From JAVDCA01 sp963819385 (lineage in GTDB: Bacteria; Pseudomonadota; Alphaproteobacteria; Rhizobiales; Xanthobacteraceae), in the NCBI GenBank assembly GCA_963819385.1, contig CAWFVV010000003.1, forward strand, positions 310,001 through 374,000: DNA of 64,000 nucleotides. Direction: 5' to 3'. A program made the translations under genes and the position numbers. Each line of letters opens with the position of its first letter. The stretch's first letter is position 1. Positions 34,098 to 53,294 of this stretch are shown piece by piece. Below the pieces are notes generated by a model that saw only the letters and a list, made by a program, of their open reading frames with translations, searched no databases and was not told where the DNA came from.

Positions 34098-35378
34098 ATG
34101 CCCGACGGCTCGGCCACCGCACATCTATTTCGTCCCAAGCTCGCGACAGTGCTGACTGAGGGCTACGGTCCGGCGGCGTTTCGCCGCGATGTGGTCGCGG
34201 CGCTGACCGTTGCGATCGTAGCGCTCCCGCTATCCATGGCGATCGCGGTGGCGTCGGGCGTGTCACCCGAGCGCGGCCTCTATACGTCGATTATCGGAGG
34301 CTTCCTGGTGTCCGCGCTGGGCGGTAGCCGATTTCAGATCGGTGGGCCGGCCGGCGCCTTCATCGTTCTGGTCGCCGCGACCGTGGCGGAGGTTGGTTTC
34401 GACGGCTTGACACTGACCGTCCTCCTGTCCGGCATCATGCTGACACTCATCGGCCTGTCGCGGCTTGGCTCGCTCATTCGCCATATCCCCCACGCCGTCA
34501 CGGTCGGCTTCACGTGTGGCATCGCGATCACCATTGCGGCCAGCCAATTGAGGGATTTCGGTGGTTTGACGCTGCCGGGAGCCGAGCCCGGGCCATTGCT
34601 GCCCAAGCTTGCGGTGCTCGCGCAGGCGCTGCCGACGCTCAACGTTGCGGCGCTCGCCATCGGCGGCGGCACGGCTGTGCTGATCTTCGCGCTGCGCCGA
34701 TGGTGCCCGACCTGGCCCGGCATGCTGATCGGCGTGGCTGCGGCGTCGGCGGTCGCGGCGCTGTTTCACCTCTCGGTCGAGACCATCGGCAGCCACTTCG
34801 GTGGCATCCCGCGCGGCCTGCCGGCACCTGCCATCCCGGCCTTCACGCCGCAGCGGCTTCTGGACATCCTTCCCGCCGCGCTCTCGTTCACGCTGCTCGG
34901 CGGCGTCGAAAGCCTGCTGTCCGCCAAGGTCGCGGACGGCATGACGGGGCGCAAGCATCGCTCCAACATGGAGTTGGTCGCGCAGGGAATCGCGAATATC
35001 GCGTCCGCTGTGTTCGGCGGCATCAGCGTGACCGGCACCATCGCGCGCACCGCGACCAACATCCGCGCCGGCGCGCGAAGCCCCATGGCCGGCATGATGC
35101 ATGCCGGTTTTCTCCTGCTGTTCATGCTCGTTGCCGCCCCGCTCGCGAGCTATATCCCGCTCGCGTCGCTCGCGGGCGTGCTCCTGGTCGTGTGCTGGAA
35201 TATGGCGGAGAAGAAGGAGTTCCTCCTTCTGTTGCGCGACTGGCGCGGTGCCGCCGTGCTGCTTGTGACGTTCGTTCTCACGCTCGTGAAGGACCTGACC
35301 ATCGGGATCGTCGCGGGATGCGTCGTCGCAGCGGTGTTTGCGCTGATGCACCATGCCGTGCCGGAGGAAGGCGAGTGA
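34098..35378 (+). CDS. SulP-family anion permease lacking the STAS domain
   Basis: 426 residues from ATG 34098. SulP/SLC26 membrane domain: FRRDVVAALTVAIVALPLSMAIAVASGVSPERGLYTSIIGGFLVSALGGSRFQIGGPAGAFIVL, then HAVTVGFTCGIAITIAASQLRDF and LGGVESLLSAKVADGMTGRKHRSNMELVAQGIANIASAVFGGISVTGTIARTATN. About 12 helices. The C-terminal STAS domain of standard SulP proteins (about 550 residues) is absent; coding ends at PEEGE. It transports sulfate, bicarbonate or another anion. It sits between a GST gene and a relic of that gene 3-prime end. Confidence 0.88.
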   Translation: MPDGSATAHLFRPKLATVLTEGYGPAAFRRDVVAALTVAIVALPLSMAIAVASGVSPERGLYTSIIGGFLVSALGGSRFQIGGPAGAFIVLVAATVAEVGFDGLTLTVLLSGIMLTLIGLSRLGSLIRHIPHAVTVGFTCGIAITIAASQLRDFGGLTLPGAEPGPLLPKLAVLAQALPTLNVAALAIGGGTAVLIFALRRWCPTWPGMLIGVAAASAVAALFHLSVETIGSHFGGIPRGLPAPAIPAFTPQRLLDILPAALSFTLLGGVESLLSAKVADGMTGRKHRSNMELVAQGIANIASAVFGGISVTGTIARTATNIRAGARSPMAGMMHAGFLLLFMLVAAPLASYIPLASLAGVLLVVCWNMAEKKEFLLLLRDWRGAAVLLVTFVLTLVKDLTIGIVAGCVVAAVFALMHHAVPEEGE

Positions 35379-35428
35379 CCGCCGCGCACGGATGGCGATC
35401 GATCCCCAGATGTGGCCGCTATAGCCGC

Positions 35429-35505
35429 TGACTTGGCGCAGCGGCCGAACATTCGTGGGTGTGCTGTGAGCGGCAACTTGGCATGGACGCGCTGCAGCGC
35501 GCCTG
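35429..35505 (+). pseudogene. Relic of a GST gene 3-prime end
   Basis: GACTTGGCGCAGCGGCCGAAC...GGCATGGACGCGCTGCAG...TGA matches the last 24 codons of the GST gene at 33350-33949 (GACCTGGCGCCGCGGCCGAAC...GGCATGGAGGCGCTGCAG...TGA). With one base added it reads DLAQRPNIRG..CCERQLGMDALQRA, against DLAPRPNVRAWVARCEHQFGMEALQA. No upstream part of the gene remains. Confidence 0.7.
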
Positions 35506-35833
35506 AGCGGGCGGTTTTTTATGGTACTATATTACTTCAATCTTGCCGGTCATGAGGGAACGTGGCGACCGGGCACTTTGGCAGAACAAACCCAACGCGC
35601 CTTTTTGGCAGAACGAACCTAGAAAATGCAGTAATTTCAGTGATCAGTTTGTTCCGCCGCCTTACCGCGGCGCCGGCTTTGCGAGCTCGGTCGGGCGCTC
35701 GCCGCAGCTCGCGGCGAGCCGGTCGAGGCGGTCCTGGCAGCGCGCTTGGTCGCCCGCCTGGCCGGCCTGCCCGGTTTTGGCAAAACGAACCTAGAAAATG
35801 CAGTAATTTCAGTGATCCGTTCGTTCCGTCGCC

Positions 35834-39482
<3,649 letters not shown>

Positions 39483-39517
39483 CAAGACGCTCCAAGCCGG
39501 GTATCTTTGGCCGGCCC

Positions 39518-39646
39518 TTGTATCGTCGGTATTTCGTTGGGCGGCGAATTTGTATCGTTTGTATCGCGGTCCCGCCGTGCTTGCGCGAAAACTCGCTCCA
39601 AGGTGAGCCGGGACGCGACCCTGACGTAGCGATACGGACGATACAA
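39518..39646. promoter_or_regulatory. Three TTGTATCG-type elements in the kinase / sigma-factor divergent region
   Basis: TTGTATCGTCGGTATTTCG (39518-39536), TTGTATCGTTTGTATCGC (39550-39567) and, inverted, GCGATACGGACGATACAA (39629-39646). Each is a tandem pair of (T)GTATCG half-sites about ten bases apart; the second and third face each other over 61 bp. This looks like a set of operator sites serving one or both divergent genes. The regulator is unknown. Confidence 0.5.
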
Positions 39647-39754
39647 AAAAGCCCTTGCCGTGAAATCGCGGCGAAACAGGCCGCCGCTACGCTCTCGCCA
39701 TGAATGAGCGACGCGCGTTCAGGTCGCTCCGGTTCTGGTGAGGAGACCTCCCCG

Positions 39755-40351
39755 ATGACCGCTCAGACCTCGACGAGTTCGGCCCACCGCGACGCGCGCG
39801 TTTCCGATGAGACGCTGATCCAGCAGATCGCCGGCGGCAACAAGCTTGCGATGCGCGCGCTGTTCGCGCGCCATCAGGTCAAGGTTTATCGCTTCGCGCT
39901 CCGCATCGTGCGCGATACGTCGCTGGCCGACGACGTGGTCAGCGAGACCTTCATCGACGCCTGGCAGCACGCCGACCGCTTCGAGGGCCGCTCGTCGGCC
40001 TCGACCTGGCTGCTCGGCATCGCCCGCCACAAGGCGCTCACCGCCGCCAACCGCCGGCCGACCGAGTCGCTCGACTGCGACATGGCGCAGAACGTCGTCG
40101 ATCCGGCCGCCGACCCCGAGGCCGAGGTCGGCCTCAAGGACCGCAGCGCCGTCATCCGCCGTTGCCTGCAGCAGCTGTCGCCCGAGCACGCCGAGATCAT
40201 CGACCTCGTCTACTACCAGGAGAAGTCGATCAAGGAGATCGTCGAGATCCTCGGCATCCCGGACAACACCGTGAAGACCCGCATGTTCTATGCCCGCAAA
40301 CGCCTGGCCGCCCTGGTCACCGCGGAGGGCATCAGCCTTGCGGCGGCGTGA
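39755..40351 (+). CDS. ECF-type RNA polymerase sigma factor
   Basis: 198 residues from ATG 39755, which has GAGGAG nine bases upstream; ATG 39704 has none. Sigma region 2 covers LFARHQVKVYRFALRIVRDTSLADDVVSETFIDAWQHADRFEGRSSASTWLLGIARHKAL; region 4 covers CLQQLSPEHAEIIDLVYYQEKSIKEIVEILGIPDNTVKTRMFYARKRL. It redirects RNA polymerase to a stress or envelope regulon. No anti-sigma gene follows, which is unusual. The divergent neighbour is a large phosphorelay kinase, a plausible controlling sensor. Confidence 0.9.
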   Translation: MTAQTSTSSAHRDARVSDETLIQQIAGGNKLAMRALFARHQVKVYRFALRIVRDTSLADDVVSETFIDAWQHADRFEGRSSASTWLLGIARHKALTAANRRPTESLDCDMAQNVVDPAADPEAEVGLKDRSAVIRRCLQQLSPEHAEIIDLVYYQEKSIKEIVEILGIPDNTVKTRMFYARKRLAALVTAEGISLAAA

Positions 40352-40680
40352 GGAAATTCGTCATGGCCGGGCGGCTCGCACCAGCCCATGACACCGAGTA
40401 GTCGTGGCGTCGGTTTTGTGACGCCGTATCGGGAGAACAGGCCGCCCTCAGGCGGCCTTCTGCGGTAAATTCCGACCCGCATGGCCCGGATTTTAACCAT
40501 CGGACACGCGGTTCCCCTTCACGGCGCGGCCGAGGCATCCCACATTGTCGCCAGCGGATGCCTGCGGGGTCCGCCGGAGGCGGCCGGCCTCGACGCCCGT
40601 CTGGGCCGGTCCAAGAGGCTTGCATCAACGATGTCCCGATCGCGCCACCCTGGGCGTTTGGAACAGGCGAGGAGAGATTG
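40352..40680. other. Intergenic region, about 330 bp, before clpB
   Basis: Contains a terminator-like hairpin (40440-40457) and the clpB upstream region. AGGAGAG precedes the clpB ATG. A heat-shock-type CTTG at 40619 with CCCGAT at 40635 is too closely spaced to call a promoter. No gene seen. Confidence 0.5.
40440..40457 (+). terminator. Hairpin GGCCGCC-CTCA-GGCGGCC downstream of the sigma-factor gene
   Basis: Perfect 7-bp GC stem with a 4-base loop, followed by only two T residues (TTCTGCGG). Possible terminator about 90 bp after the sigma-factor stop; weak T run. Confidence 0.4.
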
Positions 40681-43292
<2,612 letters not shown>

Positions 43293-43314
43293 AACTCGAG
43301 GATGTGGTCCGGTT

Positions 43315-45300
43315 CTAGCGGGTTGTCGCCGCCACGCGGGGAGCGGACATACCGGGCCGCTGCGCCATGATGCCGTCGACCCGGTCGCGCTCCTGGTCGA
43401 AGCTCGCGAGCTCCCTGCCTTCGAGCACGCGGCCGCGCGGCAGCTTGACGCTCATCGGGTCGACGAAGCGGCTATTGATGATGATCTCGTAGTGCAGGTG
43501 CGGGCCGGTGGCGAGGCCGGTCGAGCCGACGATAGCCGATGACCTGTCCCTGGTGCACGTGGGTGCCCACCTCCATGTTGCGCGCATAGGCCGACATATG
43601 GCCGTAGGCGGTCTCGTAGCCGTTGGCGTGGCGGATGCGGATGTATTTGCCGTAGCCGTTCTTCGGGCCGGTCTCCTCGATCTCGCCGTTGCCGGAGGCG
43701 TAGATCGGCGTGCCGCGCGGCGCCGCCCAGTCGACGCCCGTATGGGCGCGCAAAATCCCAGGACCGGGTGTTTGCGCATGCCGAAGCCGGACCGCATGAT
43801 GCCTTCGGCGAGCGGCTTGCGCACCAGGAACTTCTTCGCGCTCTTGCCGGTGTCGTCGTAGTAGTCGACGAGGCCGTCGCTCGGCGACTGATAGCGATAG
43901 AACTTCTTCGTCTCGCCGCCGACCGTGAGCGCCGCGTAGAGCACCTCGCCCTTCGCATCCGCGCCCGCCGCCTCGTCGTCGCCGGCATAGAGCACCTGGA
44001 ACGAATCGCCCGGCTCGGCCTTGCGCTGGAAGTCGACGTCGTAGGAGTAGATGCGGATGAGCTCGTCGACGATCGGGCGCGGCACCTGGTTGCGCAGCGC
44101 GGTCTCGTAGATGCTCTGATAGAGCCGCACGCCGCTGCCGTCGTCCTCCTGCTGCTCCTCCGCGTTGTCGGCCACGGCGGTCTCGGCGCTCTGCACGTCG
44201 ACCGGCACGTATTTGCCCATCTCGGAGAGCGCGACCACCGCCTCGACCCCGGTGTCGCCGATCAGCGTGACGCGCGCGGGCTGCAGGCGTCCGCCGGAGC
44301 CCGGGATCGGCGACAGCAGGACGCGCACCTTCTCGCCGTCCTTGAGGCCGCCGTCGCGGCCCTTGGCACCCAGCAGCGCGGCGATCGCCTTGATGTCGTC
44401 GGCGCTCGCGCCGATGTCGCGCAGGATGCCGGAGATGCCGTCGCCCTTCTTCGCCGTGACGTTGCGCTCGCTCGATCCGGTCCCGCCGGTCGTCAGGCTC
44501 GCGGTCTTGGGCAGCAGCGTGATGTTCTCGGGCACGCCGCGCGCGCCGAAGCCCGCGTAGACGTCGTCCGTGCTCTCGGCCGCGTAGCCGAGCCGCGCGC
44601 TCGGCGTCGTGCTCGCCGTGAGGTAGCGCGGCTGCTCCACGCTGCCGGTCCAGTTGGCGGCGTCGCGTACGCGGGTGATCACGTCCTCGATCGGCACGAG
44701 CGCGGTGACGCGCACGCGCGGCAGGATCGCGGCGAGGTCGCGGGTAACGAAGGAGACGGCATCATCCGGCTCGGGGGCGGCGGCATCGTCGCTCGCCCCG
44801 GTCGTGCTGCTGTCGGCCAGCATGCGCTGCGGATTGAACGCCGGAATATTGGCGGAGAGCTCGGAGGTCGACAGCGACAGGTTGGTCTCGACCCGCACCA
44901 GCTTGCGCTTGCGCATCACCTCGCGGTTGCCGACCTTGGTGACCGTGGAGACCGGGATCACCTGGCGCGCCAGGTTGGCCTCGCCGAGTGCCGGCAGGCG
45001 GTCGCTCTTGTGCGATGGGTTCTTGTCGGCGGCGACGTCCGGCGCGGGCGTCTCGACCGGCGTCGCGCTCGCCGCAAAATTGGTCTCGCCGTCGAGTGAC
45101 GCAAAAACGGCGCCGCTCATCAGCGCGGCGCCGCACAGGCCGGTCAGGATCGTGCCGCTGAACCACTGGACCGAGATGCGCCGACGGTCGATGCCGACGC
45201 GCGTCTCGCCGTCGACCGACAGCGGCGGCTCGTTGCCGAGATCAATGCTTGCCGGAACGGCGCCCGCTCGATGCGGGCCGCGCAGCTTCACTTGATCCAA
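43315..45300 (-). pseudogene. Inner-membrane-anchored M23 metallopeptidase (murein endopeptidase-like), two frameshifts
   Basis: About 661 residues from TTG 45300, which has AGGGGA six bases upstream. One membrane segment near residues 45-67 (WFSGTILTGLCGAALMSGAVF), a long periplasmic part with a LysM/opacity-like domain (KKGDGISGILRDIGASADDIKAIAALL), then the LytM/M23 domain: GFGMRKHPVLGF, HTGVDWAAPRGTPIYASGNG and GPHLHYEI (H-x-x-x-D and H-x-H zinc ligands). The frame breaks near 43755 (base missing in the GGATTTTG run) and is restored near 43530 (extra T in GGCTATCGTCGG, minus strand), so the zinc domain is out of frame between. It cleaves peptidoglycan cross-links. It is convergent with clpB, 22 bp apart. 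Confidence 0.85.
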
Positions 45301-45727
45301 GCGCTGTCCCCTGCCTGCGGGCGGTTGCGCGCCAACCGCCGTCCCATTCCATCCCGGCTCGAGCAGCCGGGCCTCCCGATAGACGCGGCACCTGCATGCC
45401 GCGACCCCTCAACGCAACCCGCGGTCTCCAAACGGCCCCCCAAAGGACCACTCAACAGAGCCCCGCCGGGCAAATCCCGCTGCACGATCCACGCCCCCAC
45501 ACCCGAGCGACGCGGACCCGCGTCCGAGACCCGCAACCTCGTCCGAGGAATGTGGCTGGAGTGCGGCACCATCCGGCCAATTCCCGGTCCCGCGTCAAGC
45601 TCGCGGCGTGGCCGCGGACATCGCTCGCCGCCCCGGATTTTTGGCCGGATCCTGGTCTGGATTTTCCCCTCCGCCGTGATCATATCAGCCCTGTTCGAGG
45701 CCCGGTAAGATTTCGCAAAACCGGGTG

Positions 45728-45756
45728 TTGACATCGCGCGCGGGCGGGGCCTATAT
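45728..45756 (+). promoter_or_regulatory. rRNA operon promoter
   Basis: TTGACA (45728-45733), a 17-base spacer and CTATAT (45751-45756), a near-consensus housekeeping promoter 360 bp before the 16S gene. The GC-rich stretch upstream (45301-45727) contains the M23 gene leader and no supported gene. Confidence 0.75.
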
Positions 45757-46114
45757 ACGCCCACACGGCGCCGCCGCCGCCTCGGTGCGATGGCGCGCCT
45801 CCGAAGCTCCTCACTGATATTCGGTGACCAGCCTCCGATCAAAAGTCGGCGGTTTGGGCTTCGACGGCTCTCCGGGTCATCCGGAGAGGGGATCAGATCG
45901 ATCCCGGGCTGTTTGACAGGTGAATCAGAAGAAAGAGAAACGTGGACGGCGGAGTCCTTGCGGACCGCTTCTACGGGCGGAGAAATCCGTTCGCGGTTGC
46001 GGTCGTTGGAAGAGACTTCGGCGGTACACGTTTCTTGGTCAACACTATGGTCACGCAAGTGATCAGAGTGGGACCTCGTCAAACGTTGTGACTAGCCGGT
46101 TCAAGTTCTCACTC
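45757..46114 (+). other. rRNA operon leader with the 5-prime arm of the 16S processing stem
   Basis: Transcribed leader. The segment 45927-45952 is complementary over 26 bases (one G-U) to 47708-47733 in the 16S-tRNA spacer; paired, they form the long RNase III stem enclosing 16S. GTTTGACAGGTGAATCAG just before the arm is typical leader text. No protein gene is supported here. Confidence 0.8.
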
Positions 46115-47613
<1,499 letters not shown>

Positions 47614-47707
47614 GATCCTTCAGAGGCTGCATCTCGCAGTCGCTATCGGATCTCTTGGAAACATCAGGGCACTGCGGTTCAGGCCGTAGATGTCCATTGG
47701 CGGGACA

Positions 47708-47733
47708 CCGCCGTCTACGTTTCTCTTTCTTCT
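47708..47733 (+). other. 3-prime arm of the 16S RNase III processing stem
   Basis: Pairs with 45927-45952 (26 bp, one G-U). It lies about 100 nt after the 16S 3-prime end and 100 nt before tRNA-Ile. Confidence 0.8.
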
Positions 47734-47836
47734 TGGACGAGCCCGCGCCGAATTGCGCGCCGCGCTCGTGGACCTCTGGGTCTGCGAGTGCGCGCGAGTT
47801 TGGCCCGTTCTCAACCCTCAAGGTCGCAAAGACTTC

Positions 47837-47913
47837 GGGCTTGTAGCTCAGTTGGTTAGAGCGCGCGCTTGATAAGCGTGAGGTCGGAAGTTCAAGTCTT
47901 CCCAGGCCCACCA
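47837..47913 (+). tRNA. tRNA-Ile (GAT anticodon)
   Basis: 77 nt, starts GGGCTTGTAGCTCAGTTGG and ends GGCCCACCA with encoded CCA. The anticodon loop CTTGATAAG gives GAT. The acceptor stem GGGCTTG / CAGGCCC pairs. Standard spacer tRNA. Confidence 0.97.
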
Positions 47914-48027
47914 GACTTCGCTCGCGAAGCGAGAGAAGGCTGCCCGGCGTAGCCCGAAGGGCGAAGCCTGGGCTGGTAGCCGCGAGCTTCGACTGGCAGG
48001 CCAACCGACTTGAGCGTTCCGCGCTGC

Positions 48028-48103
48028 GGGGCCATAGCTCAGCTGGGAGAGCGCCTGCTTTGCAAGCAGGAGGTCGTCGGTTCGATCCCGTCTGGCTCCA
48101 CCA
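48028..48103 (+). tRNA. tRNA-Ala (TGC anticodon)
   Basis: 76 nt, starts GGGGCCATAGCTCAGCTGG and ends TGGCTCCACCA. The anticodon loop CTTTGCAAG gives TGC. Second spacer tRNA of the rRNA operon. Confidence 0.97.
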
Positions 48104-48220
48104 GCGGGATGGTTCGTCCGGAAGTATCTGTTCTCGCGCGTCGCGGATGCGGCGCGCGGGTTTTCTGACATCGTGAAGAGGAGATCGCTCCGAGCTGCGG
48201 GCGAGATGAAAATCTCGTGC

Positions 48221-48536
48221 GCCGCGCAATCTCCAACATCAAAGCGCGCTCAACGACCGCAAGGTCGTGCGGCGTGTCGCGATGTTTGTCGTCACGTGCT
48301 TGACCGCAGGTGACGTCGGACCGATCTCGAAGCAAGCTGGTCTTTCTAATTAATGCTTGATTGAGGCGGTTCTTACCCGCCGCGCAATCTCCAACATCAA
48401 AGCGCGCTCAACGACCGCAAGGTCGTGCGGCGTGTCGCGATGTTTGTCGTCACGTGCTTGACCGCAGGTGACGTCGGACCGATCTCGAAGCAAGCTGGTC
48501 TTTCTAATCAATGCCTGATTGCGGCGGCTCTTACCG
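48221..48536 (+). repeat. Tandem 158-bp duplication in the tRNA-Ala / 23S spacer
   Basis: Copy 1 (48221-48378) and copy 2 (48379-48536) are identical for about 130 bp from GCCGCGCAATCTCCAACATC to GGTCTTTCTAAT, then differ at about five positions in the last 30. Each copy holds the inverted pair CGACCGCAAGGTCG. The rest of the spacer (48104-48220, 48537-48579) has no further gene. Confidence 0.9.
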
Positions 48537-48579
48537 TCGCGATCGCCACGCCGAGTGGGAACGGGCATTGATAATGAGA

Positions 48580-51457
<2,878 letters not shown>

Positions 51458-51533
51458 TCTCATTTATCAATGCCCGTTCGGGCGCGAGAGCGCCCCTACG
51501 ATGATCAGCTTGCTTCAAATTCCGTCTTTCGCC

Positions 51534-51651
51534 GGCCTGGTGGTTCTAGCGGGGAGCCTGAACCCGATCCCATCCCGAACTCGGCCGTTAAACTTCCCAG
51601 CGCCAATGGTAGTTCGTCTTAAGACGCGCGAGAGTAGGTCGCTGCCAGGCC
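51534..51651 (+). rRNA. rrf: 5S ribosomal RNA
   Basis: About 118 nt. Terminal stem GGCCTGG / CCAGGCC; CCCGATCCCATCCCGAACTCGG and the GTAGGTCGCTGCCAGG end are 5S signatures. It lies about 75 bp after 23S. Confidence 0.95.
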
Positions 51652-51688
51652 TGCCAAGGACGGAATTCTCCTCATCACGATCGAACAG

Positions 51689-51724
51689 AAAAAGCCGCCG
51701 CGGATTCTCCGCGGCGGCTTTTTT
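51689..51724 (+). terminator. rRNA operon intrinsic terminator
   Basis: AAAAAGCCGCCGCGGA-TTC-TCCGCGGCGGCTTTTTT: a 16-bp stem with a 3-base loop and a T run. The A-run on the other side makes it bidirectional, serving the convergent gene at 51747-52205 as well. Confidence 0.9.
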
Positions 51725-51746
51725 GTTGGGCGAAAGCCCAAAAGCT

Positions 51747-52205
51747 TCAATTGCAGTGATATTGCCACGGCGCCGGCTCGCCATTGGCCGTGAACTTCCC
51801 ATCGGTGATCGACTGGCTGCCGCTGTCGACGTCGCGATTGTAGACGGTGCGCAGCGTGCCGCTGTCTCCGTGCACGAAGATGAACTGCCTCGTCTGGCTG
51901 AATCCGTTGAACCGCACGACAAGCTCGAGCGCGTTGTCGGGCCGGGGCGTGGCCGCGATCACCGGCTGGGAATCCGTCGCGTCGCCGAAGTCCCGATCGT
52001 GAAAGAGCTTTCCCCCGCGAACCACGTATTTCAGATCCGGGTTCTCCCGGCTCCTCGGTCTGCCGCAATCGAGCCGCCACGTTCCGAGCAGGCCCCAGCC
52101 TTGCGCGATATCGGCGTTGGATTGCGCGACGGCGCCCGACGGCGCCACGACGAGGCCGATGAGCGCGAAGGACACGAGGACGAGAAAACACCCAAGCCGA
52201 TGCAT
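51747..52205 (-). CDS. Small exported protein, function unknown
   Basis: 152 residues. A signal peptide (MHRLGCFLVLVSFALIGLVVAPSGAVAQS) precedes a domain with GTWRLDCGRPRSRENPDLKYVV, LVVRFNGFSQTRQFIFVHGD and DGKFTANGEPAPWQYHCN. Two cysteines (DCGRP and the C-terminal HCN) may pair. I do not recognise the family. It is likely a periplasmic lipocalin-like or calycin-like beta protein, inferred only from strand-rich text. GGAG precedes ATG 52205. It is convergent with the rRNA operon and shares its terminator. Confidence 0.75.
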   Translation of the reverse strand: MHRLGCFLVLVSFALIGLVVAPSGAVAQSNADIAQGWGLLGTWRLDCGRPRSRENPDLKYVVRGGKLFHDRDFGDATDSQPVIAATPRPDNALELVVRFNGFSQTRQFIFVHGDSGTLRTVYNRDVDSGSQSITDGKFTANGEPAPWQYHCN

Positions 52206-52338
52206 GATGGCGCTCCGCTGTTCTGGATGGTGAATGCCGCCGCAGCATAATCCCAGACCGGCGGACGTCGAACATATTGGGCAGCCGGCGCGCATGCCGG
52301 AAGGCACGTCTATATCATAGTCCGCGTGTGGCATCGCC

Positions 52339-53163
52339 TTATCCCTGCAGCCACACCGCGTCGGCACCGAGCTCCGGCCAGCCGATCGGGCGGCTCGCCC
52401 GCTCGGCCGCGGCGGCTGGCGCCAGCGTCGCGTCCCAGCGCGCCGCCGTGATGCGCCGCCCCGTGACGCCGTTCGCCTCGTCCGACATGAGCCACGCAAT
52501 CGGCGGTCCCATGATCTGCGGCCGCAGCATTTTTTCGCGCGGCCAGCCCGACGCGTCGGAGATCAGCGGCGTATCGGTCGGCCCGCCGGGCACCAGCACG
52601 TTGACCGTGATGCCGCTCGCCGCGAGCTCGCTCGCCCACACGGCCGACATCGATTCCAGCGCCGCCTTGGCGGCGCCATACGGCATCACCCTCAGCATCG
52701 TGAGATAGCTCGTCGTGTTGTTGACGATGCGGCCGAAGCCGCGCGCCTTCATGCCCGGCAGTGCGGCGCGCACGAGCGCCGCCGGCGCCCGCACGAAGAT
52801 CGCGAGAAACCGGTCGTAGATTTCGGGCGACAGCTCGTCGATCGTCGGATGACGCGCTTCGGCGTCCGCCCGGATGCTGCTCATGCCGATGCCGGCATTG
52901 TTGATCACGGCGTCGATCGTGCCGAGGCGCTGCTGTGCGCTCTCGATCGCCTGCCGGCATCCGGCCTCGCTCGCAAGGTCGGCCGTGATCGCGTGCAGCC
53001 GCTCGCGCGCGCCCGGAATGGCTGCCAGCTTGCCGAGCCCCGCGGCATCGCGATCGATTGCCGCGACCGCGTGCCCGGCGGCGAGCAGCGCCTGCGCCAT
53101 GACCTTGCCGATGCCGCCGGCCGCGCCGGTCAGCAGCACGCGACGGGACGGATGTGATGACAT
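52339..53163 (-). CDS. Short-chain dehydrogenase/reductase
   Basis: 274 residues from ATG 53163. Cofactor motif LLTGAAGGIGKVMAQALLAAG, NNAGIGMSS, active-site Ser and Tyr-x-x-x-Lys in IVNNTTSYLTMLRVMPYGAAKAALESM, and the lid region VLVPGGPTDTPLISD. The C-terminal 40 residues (AARWDATLAPAAAAERASRPIGWPELG) are longer than in minimal SDRs. It reduces or oxidises an alcohol with NAD(P). It is divergent from the GST-Nudix pair; the 131-bp gap holds both promoters. Confidence 0.88.
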   Translation of the reverse strand: MSSHPSRRVLLTGAAGGIGKVMAQALLAAGHAVAAIDRDAAGLGKLAAIPGARERLHAITADLASEAGCRQAIESAQQRLGTIDAVINNAGIGMSSIRADAEARHPTIDELSPEIYDRFLAIFVRAPAALVRAALPGMKARGFGRIVNNTTSYLTMLRVMPYGAAKAALESMSAVWASELAASGITVNVLVPGGPTDTPLISDASGWPREKMLRPQIMGPPIAWLMSDEANGVTGRRITAARWDATLAPAAAAERASRPIGWPELGADAVWLQG

Positions 53164-53294
53164 GGCGTTGCGCCTTCTGTGCGGACTCTGCGCCTCCTGT
53201 GCGGACTCTAATGCATGACCGGCGGATGGGAAGTCGCATCCGAACTGTCCGGCGGGTATAAGCGGGCGCACGCCAAGCCAAGGGAGGCGCGGGC

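Noticed and set aside
35543..35794. Short plus-strand ORFs with WQNEP-type repeats
   Set aside because: They arise from the repeated TTTTGGCAGAACGAACC DNA motif and the duplicated kinase end; no ribosome site or domain.
40619..40640. Heat-shock (sigma-32) promoter before clpB
   Set aside because: CTTG and CCCGAT are present but only 12 bases apart, shorter than accepted spacing, and the -10 match is partial.
48221..48536. Direct repeats that could be taken for a CRISPR-like array
   Set aside because: Only two adjacent 158-bp units with no spacers, inside the rRNA spacer; no cas genes in the window.
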